The notes beneath the pieces were generated by a model. The model was not told the DNA's origin, ran no database searches, and saw only the letters and a program-made list of their open reading frames with translations. Source: Helichrysum umbraculigerum (Eukaryota > Streptophyta > Magnoliopsida > Asterales > Asteraceae). From it: 64,000 bases of DNA. Below, piece by piece: positions 9,491 through 22,804 of the stretch; position 1 is the first letter of the stretch, and every line of letters begins with the position of its first letter. The translations under genes and the position numbers were made by a program. The stretch is taken from positions 312,632,250-312,696,249 of the forward strand of contig CATIUR010000001.1 of NCBI GenBank assembly GCA_949592205.1, in the 5' to 3' direction.

Positions 9491-11992
9491 TGTAACACCT
9501 CGCAAATTTGAACACGATTAATTTCATTAGTCACTTGCATTATTAGGCTAATTCCCTACTTGAGTGAATTCACAACACATTTTAGAGGTAAGTCTAGCAT
9601 AGCCCAACTAGTTAGTACGCGTAGTATTACGTATTCGTAATTAGCTGTAATTACGTACAGAACAATCTGAAAACCAACGCGACAAAAATGTACGACTCTT
9701 GGTGAACAAAATTTGTTAATAAAACGAAATTATTAAATAAGGTCGTAACGAATAAATATTTTGTCAAAAATATTTACTAATCATTTTATAACGCAGAACG
9801 TCAATTCCTATAATTAAAATAAAACAAAGTAATAAATTTATGATAAGTGTAAATTAAAAACATATTAGTTAAAATAAAATAACATTTAACGATCGGGTAA
9901 ACAAACACGGAGTGCAAACACGGAGGCAGAAAGTGGAACAAAACCACCTCCCACCTCCCCTTTTCTTTCATTTCTCTCATTTTCTTTCTCTCACTTTTCT
10001 CTTTTTCTCTCTACTATCACCACCACCAACCAAATACCACCACAAAAACGCCACAAAACTACGCTAAAACGACGCCGAATCACCCTACTCCTTTGGAATA
10101 AAACGACCACGAGACCACGATCTATCTTTCCATCTTTTCGGATTTCAAATCCGACACTCGTAAGTTTCCGACAAATCCCGCAAATCTTTAGATTTTGAAA
10201 TTATAATTGATATTTCTTGTTTAATATACTTAGATTAACATGTTTTAGTGTTTTATGCATCCAAAAACGTCCAAAAACTCCCAAAAACTCGTTATTTTTG
10301 ATCTGTTCGTCGAACAGGCGACTACGTCGCATTTTGCCCAAAAACAGTACTGCGACGTAGGCCTTTACGTCGCATAATCATCCCCACGTCGCAGATAGCG
10401 ACGCAACCCGTTCCGTCGCATTAAATTTGCGAACGTCGCCTATGCGACGTAACCCATAACGTCGCAAAACCTGAATGCGACGTAGACCCGTACGTCGCAC
10501 CTTACGTCGCACAAGTCAGAACCCTAAAAACACACTTTAAAAAGTCAAAGTTACTGTAGAAAAGTCAAATTTTACTGTAGCAGTACTGTAGCAAATGAGA
10601 TAATGACATTTTTGAACTATTGTTTCAAAACATCACCAACGAGTCGTATACGTTTTCACAAACATCGAAATGCAACGTAAACATTTAAACGAACGATTTG
10701 GACGTGGCTTGATTGTACAAACACTAGCATGGATGATTAGTTTAGATATCCACATACTTATTAAATCTCGTACGTTTAGGACGTTAGGAGATTTCAGACT
10801 GTACTTGGGCTTAGGTTTGCTAGCACTCGCACAACTACTTAAACTCAACAGGTGAGTTCACAGCCCCTACTTTTACTGTTTTTAACTACTTTTGGGGTGG
10901 AAAACATAGTCAACTGCTTTACTGATTTACTGATTGCCATAACTGCTTTTACTATATGATTATTTATCATACTGCTTACTCGAACAATTAGAGTACTTGA
11001 ACTGTTAAACTGTTATACAAACTATCACATAACTATCTTTGGTACACTTATACAAAACTGCTTATAACTGCGGTCAACTACTACAACTGTCCGTACAAAT
11101 TGGTATTCCATACATAAACTATTAACACTATGTGAAACTATTTTGGTATCTTACCGGAGAACGACCGGTACATATTGGTAACTTGTCGGAGAACGACCGA
11201 CACTAACATGGTATCTTACCGGAGAACGACCGGTACTAGCAGTGTATCTCGCCGGAGAACGACCGGTGCTAACTTGGTATCTTACCGGAGAACGATCGGT
11301 ACATTTGGTAACTAGTCGGAGAACGACCGACTCAAACTTTAAAACTACTGGGGAACGACCAGCAGCACGTTTTCAAAACATATAATTTGGGTAACGTCCC
11401 AACGAAACTATTTTTGGGCAACCTCCCACACGAACCACATTTTGGGTAACGTCCCGACAAGACCAGAAACTTTTGGGCGAATAACCCACTAAACTTATAC
11501 TTTGGATGACGTTCCACTAAACATTACTCGACTATTATGGCAATTACTATTTATGAACGTATTTGGTCCAACCACTATGACTACAAAACTTGAAACAACA
11601 ACGTACAACATAAAACCTGTGGATTCACTCAACCTAGTTGTTGACTTTTACTATGTTTTTCAGGGAATTAGCTGCGCATGTAAGAATCGCCAACACATGA
11701 AGAATTAGGCGACCCGTGAAGCTTTAGGATGCCAACATTTTTGGAAAAACATATGGATATCTCCAGTATAACTGAAACTATTTTGTCATATTCTAGAAAT
11801 CCACTTTTGTATACTTATTACTTTTAACTTGTACGATTCGATGAATCGTAAATCTTGTAATTAACATTTTGGCATCTTAATATATTATGTTCTGTTGTAA
11901 TCATAAGCTCTGATACGTATGCACGCTTTATTATTGTGACACCCCAGTACTTAAACTAAACGCTTCCGCTAAACAAATTTGGGGGTGTTACA
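9491..11992 (+). mobile_element. LTR 3 of family A
   Basis: A 2502-bp LTR with complete TG...CA ends, polypurine tract before it and PBS after it. Its hairpin array is of the LTR 1/5 type. A private change (GGATATCTCC near 11757) marks this copy. Confidence 0.95.
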
Positions 11993-12428
11993 GATTGGTA
12001 TCAGAGACATTGGTTATAGCGAACTAGGAAACTTTAGGTGACTTAGCGACCTAGAGACCTAGACTATAGCCTTGGCTAGAACGCACGTGCATACATGCAT
12101 TTATATACATCTAAACTATCGCTACGATACCTCGATACGCGTGAACTATTCACCACCTTCGACTCGTTCATTGCACTCAGATCTCATGTGAACCGGATCG
12201 TGTTAAACGGTTGATGAAAAGAAGTATGTATTTAGCATCATATAATGACGCCTGGCCAACGTGATTATATTATCCTAAGTACATATGGGTGTTTCATAGT
12301 CGTAAGATACGTGATGGGAATCCGACAACTTTTCTTGAAACTCTAAAACTTGAAATATGTGAAACTTCATTCCTCACATATTTTTCATTGGCATTGACTT
12401 CTGCATCTTTTCATCGCAGAACGTCAGC

Positions 12429-13649
12429 ATGCCGCCTAAACAAAGAAAGACTCGAAACAGTCGACGAAATTCTCCACCTACACCTCCAGAAACAACCGAA
12501 CAAATCATCGAAAGCCGCGTGGCTGAAGCCATCGCACAATACGAGGCCAGCCGAAATCGTGAAAACCTGACCAACAATAGTGGAGCCACTCCAGTCATTA
12601 GCGAAACCCCGAACAATACCCAACAGGGGTGTTCATACAAAACATTTCAAGCCTGCAAACCCAACACCTTCACCGGGACTGAAGGGGCCATTGGCCTAGT
12701 CCACTGGATTGAGAAAACAGAGTCAGTGATCGACATCAGTGACTGTGCTGCTGACAAAATTGTGAAATACGCCACCTGCACTCTAGCCGACAAAGCGCTA
12801 ACATGGTGGAACGCTCAGGTGCAAATCATGGGACGCCCAGCTGCTTACTCTATCTCATGGGAGACACTGAAACGAATGTTGATGGAGGAATTTTGCCCTC
12901 CCAACGAGATGCAAAAACTTGAAACCGAATTCTGGAACATACAAATGTTCGGCGCTGACATTTCCGGTTACACAACTAGATTCCAGGAGCTTGCACGTCT
13001 TGTGCCCCACATGGTAACCCCCGAGAGCAAACGCATTGAGCGTTACAACAGGGGTTTGGCACCACAAATCCGAGGCATGGTTATGTCCTCCAAACCCGCC
13101 ACTTTTAGGAGCGCAGTTGACCTGGCTCAAAGCTTAACCGACGACGCGGTCGAGATTGGAACCCTGAAAGCTATCACAGGGAAAACTGAACCTACCCGTA
13201 CTGATGCGGGCGAATCTGGAACCCACAAACGCAAATGGAACGGCGAGGGTAACGACCGTCAGGGTCAACAAAACAGAAACCCGGGAAACACCCGAGCCTA
13301 CGCTGCAATCAACAACCCTGGACCCAAAACCTACCTTGGCAACAAACCGAGGTGTGACAAGTGCGGGAGACACCACGATGGTGATTGTACATTTTGTCAA
13401 AACTGCAGACGTCCCGGTCACTTAGCACAGAACTGTAGGACAAACCTACCTCCTCAAGCCGCTCCCGAGGGACAAAACACTGGCTGCTTTAGGTGTGGTG
13501 ATCCTGGACATCACCGAAACCAATGCCAACAACCGAACAACCCCGGGAACAACAATCAGAACAACAACAACCGCATCACTAACAAAGGCTACGTCCCAAG
13601 CCGCGCATACATTCTCCGTGCACCGGAAACGGTTGCAGATCTCAACTAG
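12429..13649 (+). CDS. gag: gag polyprotein, family A unit 3
   Basis: An intact 406-residue gag. One replacement relative to unit 1 is visible: Arg to Ser at residue 29, in the basic/helical N terminus. The capsid-like domain and all knuckle cysteines and histidines are kept. Confidence 0.96.
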   Translation: MPPKQRKTRNSRRNSPPTPPETTEQIIESRVAEAIAQYEASRNRENLTNNSGATPVISETPNNTQQGCSYKTFQACKPNTFTGTEGAIGLVHWIEKTESVIDISDCAADKIVKYATCTLADKALTWWNAQVQIMGRPAAYSISWETLKRMLMEEFCPPNEMQKLETEFWNIQMFGADISGYTTRFQELARLVPHMVTPESKRIERYNRGLAPQIRGMVMSSKPATFRSAVDLAQSLTDDAVEIGTLKAITGKTEPTRTDAGESGTHKRKWNGEGNDRQGQQNRNPGNTRAYAAINNPGPKTYLGNKPRCDKCGRHHDGDCTFCQNCRRPGHLAQNCRTNLPPQAAPEGQNTGCFRCGDPGHHRNQCQQPNNPGNNNQNNNNRITNKGYVPSRAYILRAPETVADLN

Positions 13650-13928
13650 CACGGTACGTTTTAGCGACTATTGCTACAATTTAACAGACGTTTTATTCGA
13701 ATGCCTATTCGAACACAACACTTGGTAAACTCTGACCACAAAACGAAACACACAACATAATGATCTATGCCGCGAGCATACTTAAACTGATTAAACTTCT
13801 ATGGCAACAATCGAACGCCACGCAAACTATTACTATTGTTAACAACATGACTTATCGAAGAACATACGCCGCGGGCGATCCAACTTGTTTTTAAATCTCG
13901 GGACGAGATTTCTCTAACATGGGGAGAA

Positions 13929-16430
13929 TGTAACACCTCGCAAATTTGAACACGATTAATTTCATTAGTCACTTGCATTATTAGGCTAATTCCCTACTTG
14001 AGTGAATTCACAACACATTTTAGAGGTAAGTCTAGCATAGCCCAACTAGTTAGTACGCGTAGTATTACGTATTCGTAATTAGCTGTAATTACGTACAGAA
14101 CAATCTGAAAACCAACGCGACAAAAATGTACGACTCTTGGTGAACAAAATTTGTTAATAAAACGAAATTATTAAATAAGGTCGTAACGAATAAATATTTT
14201 GTCAAAAATATTTACTAATCATTTTATAACGCAGAACGTCAATTCCTATAATTAAAATAAAACAAAGTAATAAATTTATGATAAGTGTAAATTAAAAACA
14301 TATTAGTTAAAATAAAATAACATTTAACGATCGGGTAAACAAACACGGAGTGCAAACACGGAGGCAGAAAGTGGAACAAAACCACCTCCCACCTCCCCTT
14401 TTCTTTCATTTCTCTCATTTTCTTTCTCTCACTTTTCTCTTTTTCTCTCTACTATCACCACCACCAACCAAATACCACCACAAAAACGCCACAAAACTAC
14501 GCTAAAACGACGCCGAATCACCCTACTCCTTTGGAATAAAACGACCACGAGACCACGATCTATCTTTCCATCTTTTCGGATTTCAAATCCGACACTCGTA
14601 AGTTTCCGACAAATCCCGCAAATCTTTAGATTTCGAAATTATAATTGATATTTCTTGTTTAATATACTTAGATTAACATGTTTTAGTGTTTTATGCATCC
14701 AAAAACGTCCAAAAACTCCCAAAAACTCGTTATTTTTGATCTGTTCGTCGAACAGGCGACTACGTCGCATTTTGCCCAAAAACAGTACTGCGACGTAGGC
14801 CTTTACGTCGCATAATCATCCCCACGTCGCAGATAGCGACGCAACCCGTTCCGTCGCATTAAATTTGCGAACGTCGCCTATGCGACGTAACCCATAACGT
14901 CGCAAAACCTGAATGCGACGTAGACCCGTACGTCGCACCTTACGTCGCACAAGTCAGAACCCTAAAAACACACTTTAAAAAGTCAAAGTTACTGTAGAAA
15001 AGTCAAATTTTACTGTAGCAGTACTGTAGCAAATGAGATAATGACATTTTTGAACTATTGTTTCAAAACATCACCAACGAGTCGTATACGTTTTCACAAA
15101 CATCGAAATGCAACGTAAACATTTAAACGAACGATTTGGACGTGGCTTGATTGTACAAACACTAGCATGGATGATTAGTTTAGATATCCACATACTTATT
15201 AAATCTCGTACGTTTAGGACGTTAGGAGATTTCAGACTGTACTTGGGCTTAGGTTTGCTAGCACTCGCACAACTACTTAAACTCAACAGGTGAGTTCACA
15301 GCCCCTACTTTTACTGTTTTTAACTACTTTTGGGGTGGAAAACATAGTCAACTGCTTTACTGATTTACTGATTGCCATAACTGCTTTTACTATATGATTA
15401 TTTATCATACTGCTTACTCGAACAATTAGAGTACTTGAACTGTTAAACTGTTATACAAACTATCACATAACTATCTTTGGTACACTTATACAAAACTGCT
15501 TATAACTGCGGTCAACTACTACAACTGTCCGTACAAATTGGTATTCCATACATAAACTATTAACACTATGTGAAACTATTTTGGTATCTTACCGGAGAAC
15601 GACCGGTACATATTGGTAACTTGTCGGAGAACGACCGACACAAACATGGTATCTTACCGGAGAACGACCGTACCTAGCAGTGTATCTCGCCGGAGAACGA
15701 CCGGTGCTAACTTGGTATCTTACCGGAGAACGATCGGTACATTTGGTAACTAGTCGGAGAACGACCGACTCAAACTTTAAAACTACTGGGGAACGACCAG
15801 CAGCACGTTTTCAAAACATATAATTTGGGTAACGTCCCAACGAAACTATTTTTGGGCAACCTCCCACACGAACCACATTTTGGGTAACGTCCCGACAAGA
15901 CCAGAAACTTTTGGGCGAATAACCCACTAAACTTATACTTTGGATGACGTTCCACTAAACATTACTCGACTATTATGGCAATTACTATTTATGAACGTAT
16001 TTGGTCCAACCACTATGACTACAAAACTTGAAACAACAACGTACAACATAAAACCTGTGGATTCACTCAACCTAGTTGTTGACTTTTACTATGTTTTTCA
16101 GGGAATTAGCTGCGCATGTAAGAATCGCCAACACATGAAGAATTAGGCGACCCGTGAAGCTTTAGGATGCCAACATTTTTGGAAAAACATATGGATTTCT
16201 CCAGTATAACTGAAACTATTTTGTCATATCCTAGAAATCCACTTTTGTATACTTATTACTTTTAACTTGTACGATTCGATGAATCGTAAATCTTGTAATT
16301 AACATTTTGGCATCTTAATATATTATGTTCTGTTGTAATCATAAGCTCTGATACGTATGCACGCTTTATTATTGTGACACCCCAGTACTTAAACTAAACG
16401 CTTCCGCTAAACAAATTTGGGGGTGTTACA
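13929..16430 (+). mobile_element. LTR 4 of family A
   Basis: A 2502-bp LTR shared by units 3 and 4. It has the LTR 2-type variants in the hairpin array (CACAAAC at about 15640, CCGTACCTA at about 15668), supporting a two-unit ancestry of the array. Confidence 0.95.
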
Positions 16431-16866
16431 GATTGGTATCAGAGACATTGGTTATAGCGAACTAGGAAACTTTAGGTGACCTAGCGACCTAGAGACCTAG
16501 ACTATAGCCTTGGCTAGAACGCACGTGCATACATGCATTTATATACATCTAAACTATCGCTACGATACCTCGATACGCGTGAACTATTCACCACCTTCGA
16601 CTCGTTCATTGCACTCAGATCTCATGTGAACCGGATCGTGTTAAACGGTTGATGAAAAGAAGTATGTATTTAGCATCATATAATGACGCCTGGCCAACGT
16701 GATTATATTATCCTAAGTACATATGGGTGTTTCATAGTCGTAAGATACGTGATGGGAATCCGACAACTTTTCTTGAAACTCTAAAACTTGAAATATGTGA
16801 AACTTCATTCCTCACATATTTTTCATTGGCATTGACTTCTGCATCTTTTCATCGCAGAACGTCAGC

Positions 16867-18087
16867 ATGCCGCCTAAACAAAGAAAGACTCGAAACAGTC
16901 GACGAAATTCTCCACCTACACCTCCAGAAACAACCGAACAAATCATCGAACGCCGCGTGGCTGAAGCCATCGCACAATACGAGGCCAGCCGAAATCGTGA
17001 AAACCTGACCAACAATAGTGGAGCCACTCCAGTCATTAGCGAAACCCCGAACAATACCCAACAGGGGTGTTCATACAAAACATTTCAAGCCTGCAAACCC
17101 AACACCTTCACCGGGACTGAAGGGGCCATTGGCCTAGTCCACTGGATTGAGAAAACAGAGTCAGTGATCGACATCAGTGACTGTGCTGCTGACAAAATTG
17201 TGAAATACGCCACCTGCACTCTAGCCGACAAAGCGCTAACATGGTGGAACGCTCAGGTGCAAATCATGGGACGCCCAGCTGCTTACTCTATCTCATGGGA
17301 GACACTGAAACGAATGTTGATGGAGGAATTTTGCCCTCCCAACGAGATGCAAAAACTTGAAACCGAATTCTGGAACATACAAATGTTCGGCGCTGACATT
17401 TCCGGTTACACAACTAGATTCCAGGAGCTTGCACGTCTTGTGCCCCACATGGTAACCCCCGAGAGCAAACGCATTGAGCGTTACAACAGGGTTTTGGCAC
17501 CACAAATCCGAGGCATGGTTATGTCCTCCAAACCCGCCACTTTTAGGAGCGCAGTTGACCTGGCTCAAAGCTTAACCGACGACGCGGTCGAGATTGGAAC
17601 CCTGAAAGCTATCACAGGGAAAACTGAACCTACCCGTACTGATGCGGGCGAATCTGGAACCCACAAACGCAAATGGAACGGCGAGGGTAACGACCGTCAG
17701 GGTCAACAAAACAGAAACCCGGGAAACACCCGAGCCTACGCTGCAATCAACAACCCTGGACCCAAAACCTACCTTGGCAACAAACCGAGGTGTGACAAGT
17801 GCGGGAGACACCACGATGGTGATTGTACATTTTGTCAAAACTGCAGACGTCCCGGTCACTTAGCACAGAACTGTAGGACAAACCTACCTCCTCAAGCCGC
17901 TCCCGAGGGACAAAACACTGGCTGCTTTAGGTGTGGTGATCCTGGACATCACCGAAACCAATGCCAACAACCGAACAACCCCGGGAACAACAATCAGAAC
18001 AACAACAACCGCATCACTAACAAAGGCTACGTCCCAAGCCGCGCATACATTCTCCGTGCACCGGAAACGGTTGCAGATCTCAACTAG
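16867..18087 (+). CDS. gag: gag polyprotein, family A unit 4
   Basis: An intact 406-residue gag with one visible replacement, Gly to Val at residue 209, near the end of the capsid-like domain (Asn-Arg-Gly-Leu in the other copies). The knuckles are intact. Its leader carries the GACCTAG variant shared with unit 2. Confidence 0.96.
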   Translation: MPPKQRKTRNSRRNSPPTPPETTEQIIERRVAEAIAQYEASRNRENLTNNSGATPVISETPNNTQQGCSYKTFQACKPNTFTGTEGAIGLVHWIEKTESVIDISDCAADKIVKYATCTLADKALTWWNAQVQIMGRPAAYSISWETLKRMLMEEFCPPNEMQKLETEFWNIQMFGADISGYTTRFQELARLVPHMVTPESKRIERYNRVLAPQIRGMVMSSKPATFRSAVDLAQSLTDDAVEIGTLKAITGKTEPTRTDAGESGTHKRKWNGEGNDRQGQQNRNPGNTRAYAAINNPGPKTYLGNKPRCDKCGRHHDGDCTFCQNCRRPGHLAQNCRTNLPPQAAPEGQNTGCFRCGDPGHHRNQCQQPNNPGNNNQNNNNRITNKGYVPSRAYILRAPETVADLN

Positions 18088-18366
18088 CACGGTACGTTTT
18101 AGCGACTATTGCTACAATTTAACAGACGTTTTATTCGAATGCCTATTCGAACACAACACTTGGTAAACTCTGACCACAAAACGAAACACACAACATAATG
18201 ATCTATGCCGCGAGCATACTTAAACTGATTAAACTTCTATGGCAACAATCGAACGCCACGCAAACTATTACTATTGTTAACAACATGACTTATCGAAGAA
18301 CATACGCCGCGGGCGATCCAACTTGTTTTTAAATCTCGGGACGAGATTTCTCTAACATGGGGAGAA

Positions 18367-20868
18367 TGTAACACCTCGCAAATTTGAACACGATTAATTT
18401 CATTAGTCACTTGCATTATTAGGCTAATTCCCTACTTGAGTGAATTCACAACACATTTTAGAGGTAAGTCTAGCATAGCCCAACTAGTTAGTACGCGTAG
18501 TATTACGTATTCGTAATTAGCTGTAATTACGTACAGAACAATCTGAAAACCAACGCGACAAAAATGTACGACTCTTGGTGAACAAAATTTGTTAATAAAA
18601 CGAAATTATTAAATAAGGTCGTAACGAATAAATATTTTGTCAAAAATATTTACTAATCATTTTATAACGCAGAACGTCAATTCCTATAATTAAAATAAAA
18701 CAAAGTAATAAATTTATGATAAGTGTAAATTAAAAACATATTAGTTAAAATAAAATAACATTTAACGATCGGGTAAACAAACACGGAGTGCAAACACGGA
18801 GGCAGAAAGTGGAACAAAACCACCTCCCACCTCCCCTTTTCTTTCATTTCTCTCATTTTCTTTCTCTCACTTTTCTCTTTTTCTCTCTACTATCACCACC
18901 ACCAACCAAATACCACCACAAAAACGCCACAAAACTACGCTAAAACGACGCCGAATCACCCTACTCCTTTGGAATAAAACGACCACGAGACCACGATCTA
19001 TCTTTCCATCTTTTCGGATTTCAAATCCGACACTCGTAAGTTTCCGACAAATCCCGCAAATCTTTAGATTTCGAAATTATAATTGATATTTCTTGTTTAA
19101 TATACTTAGATTAACATGTTTTAGTGTTTTATGCATCCAAAAACGTCCAAAAACTCCCAAAAACTCGTTATTTTTGATCTGTTCGTCGAACAGGCGACTA
19201 CGTCGCATTTTGCCCAAAAACAGTACTGCGACGTAGGCCTTTACGTCGCATAATCATCCCCACGTCGCAGATAGCGACGCAACCCGTTCCGTCGCATTAA
19301 ATTTGCGAACGTCGCCTATGCGACGTAACCCATAACGTCGCAAAACCTGAATGCGACGTAGACCCGTACGTCGCACCTTACGTCGCACAAGTCAGAACCC
19401 TAAAAACACACTTTAAAAAGCCAAAGTTACTGTAGAAAAGTCAAATTTTACTGTAGCAGTACTGTAGCAAATGAGATAATGACATTTTTGAACTATTGTT
19501 TCAAAACATCACCAACGAGTCGTATACGTTTTCACAAACATCGAAATGCAACGTAAACATTTAAACGAACGATTTGGACGTGGCTTGATTGTACAAACAC
19601 TAGCATGGATGATTAGTTTAGATATCCACATACTTATTAAATCTCGTACGTTTAGGACGTTAGGAGATTTCAGACTGTACTTGGGCTTAGGTTTGCTAGC
19701 ACTCGCACAACTACTTAAACTCAACAGGTGAGTTCACAGCCCCTACTTTTACTGTTTTTAACTACTTTTGGGGTGGAAAACATAGTCAACTGCTTTACTG
19801 ATTTACTGATTGCCATAACTGCTTTTACTATATGATTATTTATCATACTGCTTACTCGAACAATTAGAGTACTTGAACTGTTAAACTGTTATACAAACTA
19901 TCACATAACTATCTTTGGTACACTTATACAAAACTGCTTATAACTGCGGTCAACTACTACAACTGTCTGTACAAATTGGTATTCCATACATAAACTATTA
20001 ACACTATGTGAAACTATTTTGGTATCTTACCGGAGAACGACCGGTACATATTGGTAACTTGTCGGAGAACGACCGACACTAACATGGTATCTTACCGGAG
20101 AACGACCGGTACTAGCAGTGTATCTCGCCGGAGAACGACCGGTGCTAACTTGGTATCTTACCGGAGAACGATCGGTACATTTGGTAACTAGTCGGAGAAC
20201 GACCGACTCAAACTTTAAAACTACTGGGGAACGACCAGCAGCACGTTTTCAAAACATATAATTTGGGTAACGTCCCAACGAAACTATTTTTGGGCAACCT
20301 CCCACACGAACCACATTTTGGGTAACGTCCCGACAAGACCAGAAACTTTTGGGCGAATAACCCACTAAACTTATACTTTGGATGACATTCCACTAAACAT
20401 TACTCGACTATTATGGCAATTACTATTTATGAACGTATTTGGTCCAACCACTATGACTACAAAACTTGAAACAACAACGTACAACATAAAACCTGTGGAT
20501 TCACTCAACCTAGTTGTTGACTTTTACTATGTTTTTCAGGGAATTAGCTGCGCATGTAAGAATCGCCAACACATGAAGAATTAGGCGACCCGTGAAGCTT
20601 TAGGATGCCAACATTTTTGGAAAAACATATGGATTTCTCCAGTATAACTGAAACTATTTTGTCATATTCTAGAAATCCACTTTTGTATACTTATTACTTT
20701 TAACTTGTACGATTCGATGAATCGTAAATCTTGTAATTAACATTTTGGCATCTTAATATATTATGTTCTGTTGTAATCATAAGCTCTGATACGTATGCAC
20801 GCTTTATTATTGTGACACCCCAGTACTTAAACTAAACGCTTCCGCTAAACAAATTTGGGGGTGTTACA
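18367..20868 (+). mobile_element. LTR 5 of family A
   Basis: A 2502-bp LTR, hairpin array of the LTR 1/3 type. A private change at about 20387 alters the GACGTTCC arm of the last hairpin to GACATTCC, in the loop, leaving the TGGA/TCCA stem. Confidence 0.95.
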
Positions 20869-21304
20869 GATTGGTATCAGAGACATTGGTTATAGCGAAC
20901 TAGGAAACTTTAGGTGACTTAGCGACCTAGAGACCTAGACTATAGCCTTGGCTAGAACGCACGTGCATACATGCATTTATATACATCTAAACTATCGCTA
21001 CGATACCTCGATACGCGTGAACTATTCACCACCTTCGACTCGTTCATTGCACTCAGATCTCATGTGAACCGGATCGTGTTAAACGGTTGATGAAAAGAAG
21101 TATGTATTTAGCATCATATAATGACGCCTGGCCAACGTGATTATATTATCCTAAGTACATATGGGTGTTTCATAGTCGTAAGATACGTGATGGGAATCCG
21201 ACAACTTTTCTTGAAACTCTAAAACTTGAAATATGTGAAACTTCATTCCTCACATATTTTTCATTGGCATTGACTTCTGCATCTTTTCATCGCAGAACGT
21301 CAGC

Positions 21305-22525
21305 ATGCCGCCTAAACAAAGAAAGACTCGAAACAGTCGACGAAATTCTCCACCTACACCTCCAGAAACAACCGAACAAATCATCGAACGCCGCGTGGCT
21401 GAAGCCATCGCACAATACGAGGCCAGCCGAAATCGTGAAAACCTGACCAACAATAGTGGAGCCACTCCAGTCATTAGCGAAACCCCGAACAATACCCAAC
21501 AGGGGTGTTCATACAAAACATTTCAAGCCTGCAAACCCAACACCTTCACCGGGACTGAAGGGGCCATTGGCCTAGTCCACTGGATTGAGAAAACAGAGTC
21601 AGTGATCGACATCAGTGACTGTGCTGCTGACAAAATTGTGAAATACGCCACCTGCACTCTAGCCGACAAAGCGCTAACATGGTGGAACGCTCAGGTGCAA
21701 ATCATGGGACGCCCAGCTGCTTACTCTATCTCATGGGAGACACTAAAACGAATGTTGATGGAGGAATTTTGCCCTCCCAACGAGATGCAAAAACTTGAAA
21801 CCGAATTCTGGAACATACAAATGTTCGGCGCTGACATTTCTGGTTACACAACTAGATTCCAGGAGCTTGCACGTCTTGTGCCCCACATGGTAACCCCCGA
21901 GAGCAAACGCATTGAGCGTTACAACAGGGGTTTGGCACCACAAATCCGAGGCATGGTTATGTCCTCCAAACCCGCCACTTTTAGGAGCGCAGTTGACCTG
22001 GCTCAAAGCTTAACCGACGACGCGGTCGAGATTGGAACCCTGAAAGCTATCACAGGGAAAACTGAACCTACCCGTACTGATGCGGGCGAATCTGGAACCC
22101 ACAAACGCAAATGGAACGGCGAGGGTAACGACCGTCAGGGTCAACAAAACAGAAACCCGGGAAACACCCGAGCCTACGCTGCAATCAACAACCCTGGACC
22201 CAAAACCTACCTTGGCAACAAACCGAGGTGTGACAAGTGCGGGAGACACCACGATGGTGATTGTACATTTTGTCAAAACTGCAGACGTCCCGGTCACTTA
22301 GCACAGAACTGTAGGACAAACCTACCTCCTCAAGCCGCTCCCGAGGGACAAAACACTGGCTGCTTTAGGTGTGGTGATCCTGGACATCACCGAAACCAAT
22401 GCCAACAACCGAACAACCCCGGGAACAACAATCAGAACAACAACAACCGCATCACTAACAAAGGCTACGTCCCAAGCCGCGCATACATTCTCCGTGCACC
22501 GGAAACGGTTGCAGATCTCAACTAG
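21305..22525 (+). CDS. gag: gag polyprotein, family A unit 5
   Basis: An intact 406-residue gag predicted to match unit 1. It shares two silent variants with unit 1 (ACTAAAACG and TTTCTGG) not seen in units 2-4, so gag and LTR variants do not sort identically along the array. Confidence 0.96.
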   Translation: MPPKQRKTRNSRRNSPPTPPETTEQIIERRVAEAIAQYEASRNRENLTNNSGATPVISETPNNTQQGCSYKTFQACKPNTFTGTEGAIGLVHWIEKTESVIDISDCAADKIVKYATCTLADKALTWWNAQVQIMGRPAAYSISWETLKRMLMEEFCPPNEMQKLETEFWNIQMFGADISGYTTRFQELARLVPHMVTPESKRIERYNRGLAPQIRGMVMSSKPATFRSAVDLAQSLTDDAVEIGTLKAITGKTEPTRTDAGESGTHKRKWNGEGNDRQGQQNRNPGNTRAYAAINNPGPKTYLGNKPRCDKCGRHHDGDCTFCQNCRRPGHLAQNCRTNLPPQAAPEGQNTGCFRCGDPGHHRNQCQQPNNPGNNNQNNNNRITNKGYVPSRAYILRAPETVADLN

Positions 22526-22804
22526 CACGGTACGTTTTAGCGACTATTGCTACAATTTAACAGACGTTTTATTCGAATGCCTATTCGAACACAACACTTG
22601 GTAAACTCTGACCACAAAACGAAACACACAACATAATGATCTATGCCGCGAGCATACTTAAACTGATTAAACTTCTATGGCAACAATCGAACGCCACGCA
22701 AACTATTACTATTGTTAACAACATGACTTATCGAAGAACATACGCCGCGGGCGATCCAACTTGTTTTTAAATCTCGGGACGAGATTTCTCTAACATGGGG
22801 AGAA

